Shown: positions 42,963 to 49,923 of the stretch, one piece after another
How positions within the stretch are numbered: position 1 is the first letter of the stretch
Layout: each line of letters starts with the position of its first letter
From: a virus
DNA: 64,000 nucleotides
Virus record (IMG/VR): IMGVR_UViG_3300032046_000003
Coordinates: 114,281 to 178,280 of that record
Direction: 5' to 3' (one strand)
Position numbers and translations under genes: made by a program
The notes under the pieces: generated by a model
Database searches by the model: none
Told to the model about the DNA's origin: nothing
The model's input: only the letters and a program-made list of their open reading frames with translations

Positions 42963-43934
42963 ATGTGTAAAAATATGATTAAAAATAAAAAAGGTAGACC
43001 TAAAATAGAAAGACAGTTTAAAACATGTAAATGTGGTAAAAATTTCGAATGTAGGATAACAGAAAATAGGAAATATTGTTCATTAATATGTTGGTATAAA
43101 TTTGGCGATAAAACTAAAGAAAATAATCCAGCATGGAAAGAAAGGGAAACTCACTATTGTCAATGTGGTTGTAATGAAATATTTGAAACAATAATAACAT
43201 CTAAAAGAAGATTTATTAATGGTCATCAAATGAGAGGCATAAAGCGTAGCGATGTAACAAGAGCAAAATTAAGGGAAGCGGCTAAAGGAAGATTTACTTT
43301 AAAATGGTATATAGAAAGATATGGAGAAAATGAAGGTGAAAGGAAATACATAGAACGCAATAAAAAGACAGTTTCTAACAATTTAGAGGCATTAACAGTT
43401 AAATATGGGAAAGTTGTTGCTAAAGAAAAATTTGATAATTATCTCAAAAAATGGAAAAGACAATACATTGAAGAATTTTGGATTGAAAAATTTGGCGAAA
43501 AGATTGGTAAAGAAAAATATATTAAGAGAATGAATAAGCTTTTTCCCAATTGTTCATCAAAGATCTCTCAAGAATTATTTTTTAAATTATACAATAAATT
43601 AAATTTATCTAAATACAAATATGTTTATTTTGACAAATTAAATCATGAATTCTCATGTGGAACTAGATATAATTTTGATTTCGTAATAAATGATATTAAA
43701 AAGATAATTGAATTTAACGGTGATAAATTTCATGCTAATCCTTCTATTTATAAAGCTGAAGACGTTTCTAATCCATTTGAAAAATTAACAGCTAAAGAAA
43801 TTTGGGAAAATGATAGTATCAAAATAAATAAAGTTTTAAATAAGGGATATAAAGTACTTGTTATTTGGGAAAGTGATTATTATAAAAATAAAGAAAAAAC
43901 TTTTAAAAAATGTAAAGAATTTTTAGAGGAGTAA
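42963..43934 (+). CDS. Free-standing homing endonuclease between split-intein halves (Vsr/EDxHD-like)
   Basis: 323 aa. N-terminal zinc fingers (CKCGKNFEC, CSLICW; CQCGCNEIF), a middle of repeated helical segments (WYIERYGENEGERKYIERNK, IEKFGEKIGKEKYIKR), and the C-terminal nuclease: YNFDFVINDIKKIIEFNGDK, FHANP, then IWENDSIKINKVLNKGYKVL and VIWESDYY. This matches the endonuclease family known from fractured, split-intein genes, whose core resembles Vsr mismatch endonuclease. It ends with AGAGGAG, the ribosome site for the next fragment. Confidence 0.88.
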   Translation: MCKNMIKNKKGRPKIERQFKTCKCGKNFECRITENRKYCSLICWYKFGDKTKENNPAWKERETHYCQCGCNEIFETIITSKRRFINGHQMRGIKRSDVTRAKLREAAKGRFTLKWYIERYGENEGERKYIERNKKTVSNNLEALTVKYGKVVAKEKFDNYLKKWKRQYIEEFWIEKFGEKIGKEKYIKRMNKLFPNCSSKISQELFFKLYNKLNLSKYKYVYFDKLNHEFSCGTRYNFDFVINDIKKIIEFNGDKFHANPSIYKAEDVSNPFEKLTAKEIWENDSIKINKVLNKGYKVLVIWESDYYKNKEKTFKKCKEFLEE

Positions 43935-43938
43935 AAAA

Positions 43939-44052
43939 ATGAAATTTCGTGAAATAGATGATATAAAAATAGAAAAATATGATGGATATGTTTATGATTT
44001 AGAAACAGAAAAATATAATCATTATGCTGCAAATGATTTTATAATACATAAT
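43939..44052 (+). mobile_element. C-terminal half of the split intein (NrdD)
   Basis: 38 residues: YDGYVYDLETEKYNHYAAND (block F) then FIIHN and extein Cys (block G). Has its own ATG and ribosome site. Confidence 0.9.
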
Positions 44053-44895
44053 TGCTGTCGTCTTCGAGAAACTATAACAGATATGACTATGGTTAAAAAT
44101 CCTGAAAGTTTGAGATTTTGTGGGTTCCAAAACGTGACTATTAATCTTCCGCAAGCTGCTTATAGGGGTAAGGGTGATTTTAATAAAACTGTAGATGAAA
44201 TAATCTGGGCAATGAAAATAGCTATGAAAGCCCATCTGCAGAAAAAGAAGTTTATACAAAGTTTAATGGACGATGAAAATAAACCTCTTTGGCAAGTAGG
44301 AAAACCATCTGAAGACGGAAAACCATATATCGACTTAGAAAAGTCAACATATATTATAGGAATGCTAGGATTAAATGAGTGCGTTCAAAGAATAATGGGA
44401 AAACAGTTGCATGAATCGGATGATGCGTTGAATATGGGTATAAAAATAGTCGCTCATATGTATTCCGAATGTAAAGAATTTGCCAAAGAATATAAATTAA
44501 AAGTCGTATTAGAAGAATCTCCTGCAGAAAGTGCGGCAGCTAGATTGGCTAAAATAGACTTGAATAAATTTCCAGAGGCTAAAAAGTATATTAAAGGCAA
44601 TAAAGATAACGGAGATGTATATTATACGAATTCTACTCATTTTACCGCAGATGCAGATATTGATATATTAGACAGGATAGACAAACAATCTAAATTCAAT
44701 CAACTTATAGAGGCAGGAGCCATAACGCATGTTTTCTTAGGAGAGCAAAGGCCCACAAAAGAAGCAGTATTTAATTTGGTAGAAAAGACATGGAGAAATA
44801 CTCAATCAGCTCAATTAACGTTAAGTCCTGAATTGATAATATGTCATGATTGCGGAAGGGTGACCAGAGGCTTTTCTCAAGTTGAAGATGAATAG
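43939..44895 (+). CDS. nrdD: C-half-intein plus C-terminal part of NrdD, lacking the glycyl-radical domain
   Basis: 318 aa. Residues 1-38 are the intein C-half ending AANDFIIHN; the NrdD extein starts at CCRLRETITDMT. It includes NLPQAAYRGKGDF, IGMLGLNECVQ, YYTNSTHFTADADIDILDRI and HVFLGEQRPTKEA, all NrdD. It ends after CHDCGRVTRGFSQVEDE, where NrdD proteins would go on to a second CxxC and the RVxGY glycyl-radical loop. Those parts are encoded separately at 45324. Confidence 0.92.
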   Translation: MKFREIDDIKIEKYDGYVYDLETEKYNHYAANDFIIHNCCRLRETITDMTMVKNPESLRFCGFQNVTINLPQAAYRGKGDFNKTVDEIIWAMKIAMKAHLQKKKFIQSLMDDENKPLWQVGKPSEDGKPYIDLEKSTYIIGMLGLNECVQRIMGKQLHESDDALNMGIKIVAHMYSECKEFAKEYKLKVVLEESPAESAAARLAKIDLNKFPEAKKYIKGNKDNGDVYYTNSTHFTADADIDILDRIDKQSKFNQLIEAGAITHVFLGEQRPTKEAVFNLVEKTWRNTQSAQLTLSPELIICHDCGRVTRGFSQVEDE

Positions 44896-44924
44896 TTTAA
44901 TTTTTATAATAAATGTATTATAAT
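44896..44924 (+). promoter_or_regulatory. Promoter of tRNA-Glu (variant TTTAAT)
   Basis: TTTAAT at 44896-44901, 17 bp ending ATGTAT, TATAAT at 44919-44924. The predicted start is one or two bases before the tRNA 5' end. It begins right at the stop of the nrdD fragment. Confidence 0.65.
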
Positions 44925-44932
44925 AAATATCT

Positions 44933-45003
44933 GGCGTCATCGGCTAACGGTAGGCCAGCGGGCCTTCAACTCGCTAACAAGGGTTCGACTCCCTTTGGCG
45001 CCA
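44933..45003 (+). tRNA. tRNA-Glu (anticodon TTC)
   Basis: Full cloverleaf: acceptor GGCGTCA/TGGCGCC, D-stem GGCT/GGCC with AACGGTA loop, anticodon stem GCGGG/CTCGC with loop CCTTCAA (anticodon TTC at 44965-44967), T-arm AAGGG-TTCGACT-CCCTT, discriminator A. No CCA encoded. Oddity: position 33, nearly always T, is C. The D-arm and anticodon 5' strand are almost the same as in tRNA-Gln at 56463, so the two share origin. Confidence 0.85.
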
Positions 45004-45026
45004 TAATTAAATTATAAGGAGATAAC

Positions 45027-45320
45027 ATGAATTGGTTAGAAAAAATGGATAAATTGCCAGAAAAAATTACTGATATATTTTCTAATAAATGTCCTAAATG
45101 TCATAAGAAAATATATAATTGGACAAAAACATATAGATTGTATTTTTTTAGAGTTAAAGGTAAATGGTTTGGTACTTATAGGAATCAAGAAACTATAGAC
45201 AATGTAGTTTATTATCAAGATAAGAATTTTGAAAAATTAATAGAAAAACTTTATAGGTGGACAAGGAAGTATAAAAATTGGATAAGGGCTGGAGAGGAAT
45301 ACGAAAAAAAAGGAGGTTGA
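45027..45320 (+). CDS. Small protein inserted within the nrdD locus
   Basis: 97 aa behind AAGGAG. One zinc-type pair CPKCHKK, then a basic Tyr/Trp-rich region (YRLYFFRVKGKWFGTYRNQE) and a C-terminal YRWTRKYKNWI. No family recognised. With the tRNA gene it separates the main NrdD body from its glycyl-radical domain. Its end carries AAGGAGGT, the ribosome site of the next gene. Confidence 0.65.
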   Translation: MNWLEKMDKLPEKITDIFSNKCPKCHKKIYNWTKTYRLYFFRVKGKWFGTYRNQETIDNVVYYQDKNFEKLIEKLYRWTRKYKNWIRAGEEYEKKGG

Positions 45321-45323
45321 AAA

Positions 45324-45482
45324 ATGGACAAAAAGAAAAAAGTAATCTGTTGCAAAGAATGCGGCTCAGAAAATGTTGATTTATTGACGCGCATAGTTGG
45401 ATATTTTAGTTCTATCAAAGTTTGGAATAAATCTAAAAAACAAGAACTGAAAGCCCGTCAGAAAGGAAAGTATAAATTATGA
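45324..45482 (+). CDS. Stand-alone glycyl-radical domain of NrdD
   Basis: 52 aa, ATG 45324 behind an ideal AAAGGAGGT. MDKKKKVICCKECGSENVDL is the second CxxC half of the NrdD zinc site, and TRIVGYFSSIKVWNKSKKQE the glycyl-radical loop (consensus RVxGY with WN..K..E), followed by LKAR. This is exactly the part missing at the end of the fragment at 43939. It would have to dock onto NrdD as a separate chain, comparable to GrcA/YfiD for pyruvate formate-lyase. The zinc site would be shared between chains. Stop overlaps the next ATG. Confidence 0.88.
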   Translation: MDKKKKVICCKECGSENVDLLTRIVGYFSSIKVWNKSKKQELKARQKGKYKL

Positions 45483-46048
45483 TTTTAGAAAAAGAAGTCA
45501 ATCTTATTCAAGATATAGAGATAAAAGAAAATACTCGTAGGCTGGTAGACAAATACGAGGAGAAAATAAAAACTCAACCAACAAGTTTAAGCGGAAAATA
45601 TCACAGAAGTGATCCTGTTGTTGAACTTCATTTACGCAGAACGACCTGGTTCGCGAATGAATTGTGTAGAGAATTTAATGTTATAGGCATAGAGAGAGAT
45701 AGCATTATTTCTGCATCGATACTTCATGATGTGGGCAATTACGAATTTTCTCACAAAGGCAATGTAGAAAAGTGTGCCAATTATTACCCAGCAACGGGAT
45801 GGTGCAGAATGTTTCCTCTTGATCAGCATCCTTTAGAGGGCAAAAAGATAATTGACGAAAAGTCATTTAAAAAGTCAGAAGAGATAGGCAGAATGGTAGC
45901 TAGTCACATGAGTCATTGGCACAAAAATTGCCCTCAGCCCACTAAACTAGATGAATATATAGTTTGTATTGCTGATTATTTTGCTTCAAAAGAAGAAGTT
46001 TCGGTTGAAGGAATTAATTTAAGTCAGGCTAAAGAAATAGCGAAATAA
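45479..46048 (+). CDS. HD-domain phosphohydrolase
   Basis: 189 aa. ILHDVGNYEFSH (HD), with HLRRTTWFANELCRE before it and GRMVASHMSHWHKNCP, then CIADYFASKEE (D), are the HD superfamily metal residues in order. Substrate unknown; nucleotides are likely in this setting. It overlaps the glycyl-radical gene. Confidence 0.78.
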   Translation: MILEKEVNLIQDIEIKENTRRLVDKYEEKIKTQPTSLSGKYHRSDPVVELHLRRTTWFANELCREFNVIGIERDSIISASILHDVGNYEFSHKGNVEKCANYYPATGWCRMFPLDQHPLEGKKIIDEKSFKKSEEIGRMVASHMSHWHKNCPQPTKLDEYIVCIADYFASKEEVSVEGINLSQAKEIAK

Positions 46049-46059
46049 GGAGGTATAAT

Positions 46060-46233
46060 ATGAATGAAAGTGAATGTTTAAAGATGGGTGGACATTGTTG
46101 GGATAATAAAAATGCAATAATGACTGATAGTTTAGGAAATGCAGTAGTTCCTGTAAGATTTAAGCAGGTATGTAAACATTGTGATAAAACAGAATTTAAA
46201 ACAATGGATGAAATGTTGAAAGAAGAAAGATAA
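46060..46233 (+). CDS. Small Cys/His protein
   Basis: 57 aa behind AAGGAGGT. CLKMGGHCW and VCKHCDKTEFK form a probable zinc site. Ends two bases before nrdG. No function assigned. Confidence 0.6.
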   Translation: MNESECLKMGGHCWDNKNAIMTDSLGNAVVPVRFKQVCKHCDKTEFKTMDEMLKEER

Positions 46234-46234
46234 C

Positions 46235-46594
46235 ATGGATATAAGAGGCTGGCATAAAGTGAGCTTACTGGATTATCCAGACAAGGTAAGCACATTAATT
46301 TTCACTTATGGATGCAATAGAAGGTGTCCATATTGTGTGTCAAACGACACTAAAATAACTTTAAAAAATGGTAAAACAAAAAGAGCCGATTTAATTAATG
46401 TGGGAGATATTTTAAAAACACCTTTCGGAAAAACCAAAGTTACGACTTATATAGAAGACATAAAAGAACTTTATGAGATTAAATTTAAAGGTGGTAAAAA
46501 AATTAAAGTAGGCAAAAATCATTTATTTATGAGTGAAAAGAATTTAAAAAAAGTAAAGAATTTAAAAATAGGGGATATAATTTATGGTGTGTAA
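46235..46594 (+). CDS. nrdG: NrdG activase, first 33 residues, plus N-half of a split intein
   Basis: 119 aa. Residues 1-33 are the N-terminus of an anaerobic reductase activating protein (WHKVSLLDYPDKVSTLIFTY, then GCNRRCPY). Cys-34 begins the intein half, CVSNDTKITLKNGKTKRADL. So only two of the three radical-SAM cysteines are in this extein. The third comes from the C-extein after splicing. NrdG uses S-adenosylmethionine and a 4Fe-4S cluster to make the NrdD glycyl radical. Confidence 0.9.
   Translation: MDIRGWHKVSLLDYPDKVSTLIFTYGCNRRCPYCVSNDTKITLKNGKTKRADLINVGDILKTPFGKTKVTTYIEDIKELYEIKFKGGKKIKVGKNHLFMSEKNLKKVKNLKIGDIIYGV
46334..46591 (+). mobile_element. N-terminal half of a split intein (NrdG)
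   Basis: 86 residues from CVSNDTKIT to GDIIYGV; block B is VGKNHLFM (GxxH). A different intein from that in NrdD. The next gene starts inside its last codons. Confidence 0.85.
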
Positions 46595-47372
46595 TTTAAA
46601 TAATAGCTTAAGAATGAAATTAAACAATCCAATGAAAAATAAATTAATTGTTAAAAAAGTTATGAACACTAAAAAAATAAATCATGTTTATGAAAAAATG
46701 GCTAAGAATGCCATAGGAAAAAAAATGTTAAAAGAATCAATTTTAAAAAGACAGAAAACTTATTATAAGAACAATCAGCATATTAAATCTTCTAATAGAA
46801 TGAAGATTAATAATCCAATGTTCAGAGTTAATATTAAACAAAAGATGAAAAATACATTTAAAAATAAAACTTTCAAAGAAAGAGAAATTATTAATAATAA
46901 GATTTTAGAAACCAAAAATAAAACTGGATGCTATAAAAATATGTCCAAAAATATGAAAAAAAATAATCCTATGTTTAATGAAAATACAGTTAAAAAGATG
47001 GTCAAAACTATGTATGAGCTTTGGCCAAATAAAAAAAGTGGATTAGAAAAAAAATATGAGAAAATATTTTATATATTAGATAAAAAAATTGAATTTGTAG
47101 GTAATGGTTCAGTTTGGATTAAAAGACAAAACCCTGATTTTATATTGAGAAGTAAAAAGAAAGTTATTGAAATGACTTCACATTGGTTTTATAGAACTAA
47201 AAATAATTATGCCATTAATAGAATAAAAAAATATAATGAATGTAATTGGAATTGTCTAGTCATTTTCATAGATAAGGATAAATTTAATGATAGCTTAAGA
47301 TTACAAATACTAGATTATTTAAAACATGATTATTCAGGGGTAATAGAATATGGCAAACTTGAAAAAATATAA
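46584..47372 (+). CDS. Free-standing endonuclease between NrdG intein halves
   Basis: 262 aa, very Lys/Asn-rich. NUMOD3-like repeats with NPM cores (MKLNNPMKNK, MKINNPMFRVNIKQKMKNTF, MKKNNPMFNENTVKKMVKTM). C-terminal nuclease: SGLEKKYEKIFYILDKKIEF, then KRQNPDFILRSKKKVIEMTS-HWFY and CLVIFIDKDK. The PDFI...KVIEM centre resembles the same Vsr-like or PD-(D/E)xK family as other endonucleases here. It overlaps the intein N-half gene by 11 bases and the C-half gene by 23. Confidence 0.82.
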   Translation: MVCNLNNSLRMKLNNPMKNKLIVKKVMNTKKINHVYEKMAKNAIGKKMLKESILKRQKTYYKNNQHIKSSNRMKINNPMFRVNIKQKMKNTFKNKTFKEREIINNKILETKNKTGCYKNMSKNMKKNNPMFNENTVKKMVKTMYELWPNKKSGLEKKYEKIFYILDKKIEFVGNGSVWIKRQNPDFILRSKKKVIEMTSHWFYRTKNNYAINRIKKYNECNWNCLVIFIDKDKFNDSLRLQILDYLKHDYSGVIEYGKLEKI

Positions 47373-48054
47373 AATTTTGAGTATAAAAAAAATAGGATAT
47401 GACAAAGTTATAGATTTTTCATGTGAACCAATACCATATTATATATCTAATAATATGATTTCGCATAATTGTCATAATCCAAAATTAGTCTTAGTGAGAA
47501 ACAAATGGAAATTGACTGAAAGAATAAAAGAAGACAAAATCATAAATTTCATTAAGAGTAAAAACAAGACTAAAAAATGGGTGGATGCTATTTCCATATG
47601 TGGCGGTGAGCCTACGACCCAATGGAGTTTGATCAAGTTCTGCGAGAAGATAAAAAAAGAATTAGGAATACTTATTAAGGTTGATACAAATGGAACTAAC
47701 CCCAGAATGCTCAGAAAATTAATAAGTAGGAAATTGGTTGATTACGTGGCAATGGATGTTAAAGTGGATTTATTCAATAGGCGGAACTATAATCTCAGCA
47801 TCAAGCTAGTAAAGAAGATGAAAAATTATGAATTTCGTTTGACAGCGGTTCCAACATTGGTTAAAGACGACAATATAGAACAAATAGCAGAAAAGTTCAA
47901 AGGAGCCAAGAGGTTCTATATTCAGCAGTTCAACAACAAGGTTAATATGCTGAATAACAAATATAAGGATATAAAGCCTTATAAGCGGGCGACATTGGAA
48001 GAATGGTGCAAGAAAATCAAGAAAAATTTTGATAGATGCGAGGTGCGCGCGTAA
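47350..48054 (+). CDS. nrdG: C-half-intein plus main body of NrdG
   Basis: 234 aa. Residues 1-40 are the intein C-half (KVIDFSCEPIPYYISNNMIS then HN, 47350-47469). The extein begins CHNPKLVLVRNKW, giving the third cysteine of CxxxCxxC when joined to the N-extein (CNRRCPY+CHNP). AISICGGEPTTQWSLIKFC (GGEPT SAM site) and KVDTNGTNP follow. Combined exteins make 227 aa, the size of an NrdG2-type activase. Neither half alone could bind the cluster. Confidence 0.92.
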   Translation: MANLKKYKILSIKKIGYDKVIDFSCEPIPYYISNNMISHNCHNPKLVLVRNKWKLTERIKEDKIINFIKSKNKTKKWVDAISICGGEPTTQWSLIKFCEKIKKELGILIKVDTNGTNPRMLRKLISRKLVDYVAMDVKVDLFNRRNYNLSIKLVKKMKNYEFRLTAVPTLVKDDNIEQIAEKFKGAKRFYIQQFNNKVNMLNNKYKDIKPYKRATLEEWCKKIKKNFDRCEVRA

Positions 48055-48087
48055 TGTGTTTTAAACAAATTCTATGTTTGTTGGGTA

Positions 48088-48116
48088 TGTACAAAGATGA
48101 AAAAATATGTTATAAT
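48088..48116 (+). promoter_or_regulatory. Promoter, TTTACA class (variant TGTACA)
   Basis: TGTACA at 48088-48093, 17 bp, TG-T extension, TATAAT at 48111-48116. Confidence 0.75.
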
Positions 48117-48137
48117 AGTATTAGAGAAGAAGATAAG

Positions 48138-48605
48138 GTGAATGAACCTGTAAAGCTTTTACGACCAGTTCAAAAAGATATTAAAGAGGGGATGTTATTC
48201 GGAGAAGTCTATCCTGCAGAAATACAAAAGATGACGGGAAAGACTTCTCATATGGGCATAGATTATTTAGCGCCAGTAGGAGTTAAGTGTTATGCTTCAG
48301 GAGGAGAAATAGTCAACGTTTACGATGATAAAACTTTGTTCGGGTTATATGTAGTTGAGAAGGTAATAATAGATGCAGAGAATACTATATTTTCATACTT
48401 TGCACATTTGTCAGAAGCACTAGTTAAAATAGGAGACAAAACGGAAAGAGGTCAAATTATAGGTTTGTCTGGATGTAGTGGGGATGCCACGCAGAACGGG
48501 ATTCCTCATCCTCATCTTCATTTCGAGGTACGATTAAATAGTAGATTGCCAAGTGCGGCTATTAATCCAGAGCCATATATAAGCGTTGTAGACGAGGTGA
48601 TTTAA
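48138..48605 (+). CDS. M23 family peptidase
   Basis: 155 aa. TSHMGIDYLAPVGVKCYASG (HxxxD), SYFAHLSEALVKIGDKTERG and PHLHFEVRLNSR (HxH) are all present, so an active LytM-type zinc endopeptidase is expected. It likely cuts peptidoglycan cross-links during lysis or entry. No signal peptide. The start is GTG 48138, downstream of its own promoter; the longer frame to 48036 overlaps nrdG and the promoter. Confidence 0.88.
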   Translation: MNEPVKLLRPVQKDIKEGMLFGEVYPAEIQKMTGKTSHMGIDYLAPVGVKCYASGGEIVNVYDDKTLFGLYVVEKVIIDAENTIFSYFAHLSEALVKIGDKTERGQIIGLSGCSGDATQNGIPHPHLHFEVRLNSRLPSAAINPEPYISVVDEVI

Positions 48606-48860
48606 ATGAATAATAAAGAATGGTTAATAGACGAATTTAAATGTGCTTGGGGAGATAGCAAAGAATACGAAAAATGGAGGATAGGCCCCAAAGATGCATG
48701 GTTTTGGACTGGAACCGTAGAATCAGAAAGGTCAGCAGAACCTATAGTAGAAAAAATAAAATTTTATAGAAAAAAGAAAAAGAGCAAAAGAATACACAAA
48801 CTAAAGCATAACGCTCTCAATAAGATGAAGAAAATAGGAATTATAGACGAGGCCATATAG
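48606..48860 (+). CDS. Small basic protein, unknown function
   Basis: 84 aa, starting on the base after the M23 stop. Trp-rich N-terminus (KEYEKWRIGPKDAWFWTGTV) and a Lys-rich C-terminus. No family recognised. Confidence 0.55.
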   Translation: MNNKEWLIDEFKCAWGDSKEYEKWRIGPKDAWFWTGTVESERSAEPIVEKIKFYRKKKKSKRIHKLKHNALNKMKKIGIIDEAI

Positions 48861-48889
48861 TTCAAGTTTTGTGTTAAATGCATTATAAT
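48861..48889 (+). promoter_or_regulatory. Promoter, TTCAAG class
   Basis: TTCAAG at 48861-48866 directly after a TAG stop, 17 bp ending ATGCAT, TATAAT at 48884-48889. It is the closest promoter upstream of the ubiquitin-like cassette. Confidence 0.82.
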
Positions 48890-48900
48890 AGGAGATATTA

Positions 48901-49131
48901 ATGAGAATAGAATCATCAATAGCAGACGAAATAATAAAAATGTTAAAAGGTAGAAAAATTAAGGATGCCATTGACAAATTAGAGGGACTGAAATGTAAAC
49001 ATCATATCCCTTTACCATATAATGTCACGCATGCGTCAGGTTACGGGTTGAAAAAAAATAAAACATATAAGCGTTGTTCAATATGCGATGAAATATACGA
49101 AGAGATTAAGCCTAAAAGTTGGAGGGCATAA
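48901..49131 (+). CDS. Small protein with zinc residues
   Basis: 76 aa behind TAGGAG. An N-terminal helix (IADEIIKMLKGRKIKDAIDK) then CKHH and CSICDEIYEE. Function unknown. Stop overlaps the next ATG. Confidence 0.6.
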   Translation: MRIESSIADEIIKMLKGRKIKDAIDKLEGLKCKHHIPLPYNVTHASGYGLKKNKTYKRCSICDEIYEEIKPKSWRA

Positions 49132-49592
49132 TGACCAGAAAAAAAGAGGCCGTGATATGCGACATTGACGGAACAGCGGCATGTGATATGCCTAGGTGGA
49201 GTGCGGCGACCAATAACACTAATAAATTGAAAAATGTCAATTGGGATATTTACTTTGACGAGAACTTGCTGTTAAACGACAAGCCTATTAAAGAAATAAA
49301 AAAAATAGTATTGAAATATTTTTCAGAAGGTAAACAGATAATATACTTGACAGGAAGGCATGGTAAACTTTTAGGTATCACCAAAAAATGGCTTAAAAAC
49401 AACAATTTTCCAATAGGAATAGTGTTAATGAGAGAAAATGACGATTATGAAAACATATTTAATTTTAAAACAAGCAAAATAAAAGAAGTATTAAAGAAAT
49501 ATAATGTAGTATTTGCATTGGGCGATTTAAAAGAAGACAAAGCAGCTTATGATTCATTTGGAATACCAAATTTTATTGTAAAAGGGGGGTGA
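49131..49592 (+). CDS. HAD-family phosphatase, polynucleotide 3'-phosphatase-like
   Basis: 153 aa from ATG 49131. VICDIDGTAACDMPRW is HAD motif I (DxDGT), YLTGRHGKLLGITKKWL motif II (T-GR), and FALGDLKEDKAAYDSFGIP motif IV. The TGR followed by a KWL helix and the layout resemble the 3'-phosphatase domain of T4 polynucleotide kinase; no kinase domain is present. With the RNA ligase at 55014 it could heal cleaved tRNA. An unspecific HAD phosphatase is the alternative. Confidence 0.78.
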   Translation: MTRKKEAVICDIDGTAACDMPRWSAATNNTNKLKNVNWDIYFDENLLLNDKPIKEIKKIVLKYFSEGKQIIYLTGRHGKLLGITKKWLKNNNFPIGIVLMRENDDYENIFNFKTSKIKEVLKKYNVVFALGDLKEDKAAYDSFGIPNFIVKGG

Positions 49593-49599
49593 AAAAGTT

Positions 49600-49821
49600 A
49601 TGGCAGAAATTACATTCCATCGTCTTGGTGGAGATGTGTCTAAGTTGAACATAACAGAGGAAATATCTGTTAAGGATGCGTTAGACAGGGCAGGTGTAAA
49701 GTATCAAACCGGTGATGACATCAGAATCCAAGGCAAATCTGTGGGGCTTGATACGAAGATTACCCCTGATCAAGCGCAGTTTGTCACAGCAGTCCCGAAA
49801 GTCAAAGGGGGTATTCACTAA
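49600..49821 (+). CDS. Ubiquitin-like (beta-grasp) modifier candidate
   Basis: 73 aa behind GGGGGGTG. AEITFHRLGGDVSKLNITEE, then VSVKDAL-type EISVKDALDRAGV, then DDIRIQGKSVGLDTKI and FVTAVPKVKGGIH. The strand-strand-helix-strand order fits a MoaD/ThiS/ubiquitin fold. The C-terminus is Gly70-Gly71 followed by Ile-His, so the diglycine would be exposed by removing two residues. The next three genes are E2-like, JAB and E1-like, which makes a modifier role likely. Confidence 0.78.
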   Translation: MAEITFHRLGGDVSKLNITEEISVKDALDRAGVKYQTGDDIRIQGKSVGLDTKITPDQAQFVTAVPKVKGGIH

Positions 49822-49836
49822 AATTTTAGTGTGATA

Positions 49837-49906
49837 GGGATTAAGGACGGTGAGTCCGCCGATAAAAATTGGGAGCATTGGACATCTTTACCAAAACCTT
49901 AGTTCC
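49837..49906 (+). ncRNA. Cloverleaf-like structured element between Ubl and E2 genes
   Basis: GGGATTAAGG (49837-49846) pairs with CCTTAGTTCC (49897-49906) over 10 positions including two G-T pairs. Inside are GGAC/GTCC or CGG/CCG, CCGA/TTGG and TTGG/CCAA short stems. The outline recalls a tRNA of 70 nt but there is no TTC T-loop or clear anticodon loop. It may adjust expression of E2 relative to the modifier, or be a dead tRNA. Confidence 0.45.
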
Positions 49907-49923
49907 GTGTAAAGGAGAAAAAA

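Noticed and set aside
42963-43934. Group I intron instead of split intein in nrdD
   Set aside because: The flanking protein ends match intein blocks A, B, F and G including His-Asn/Cys; no intron core is needed to explain the break.
40301-48054. Aerobic (class I) ribonucleotide reductase genes
   Set aside because: All reductase motifs here are class III: ATP-cone, RVxGY-type radical loop and a radical-SAM activase. No NrdB-like di-iron motif is seen.
49837-49906. A genuine tRNA gene between the modifier and E2 genes
   Set aside because: No TTC-type T-loop and no 7-nt anticodon loop with T33; only the outline is tRNA-like, so I list it as a structured element.
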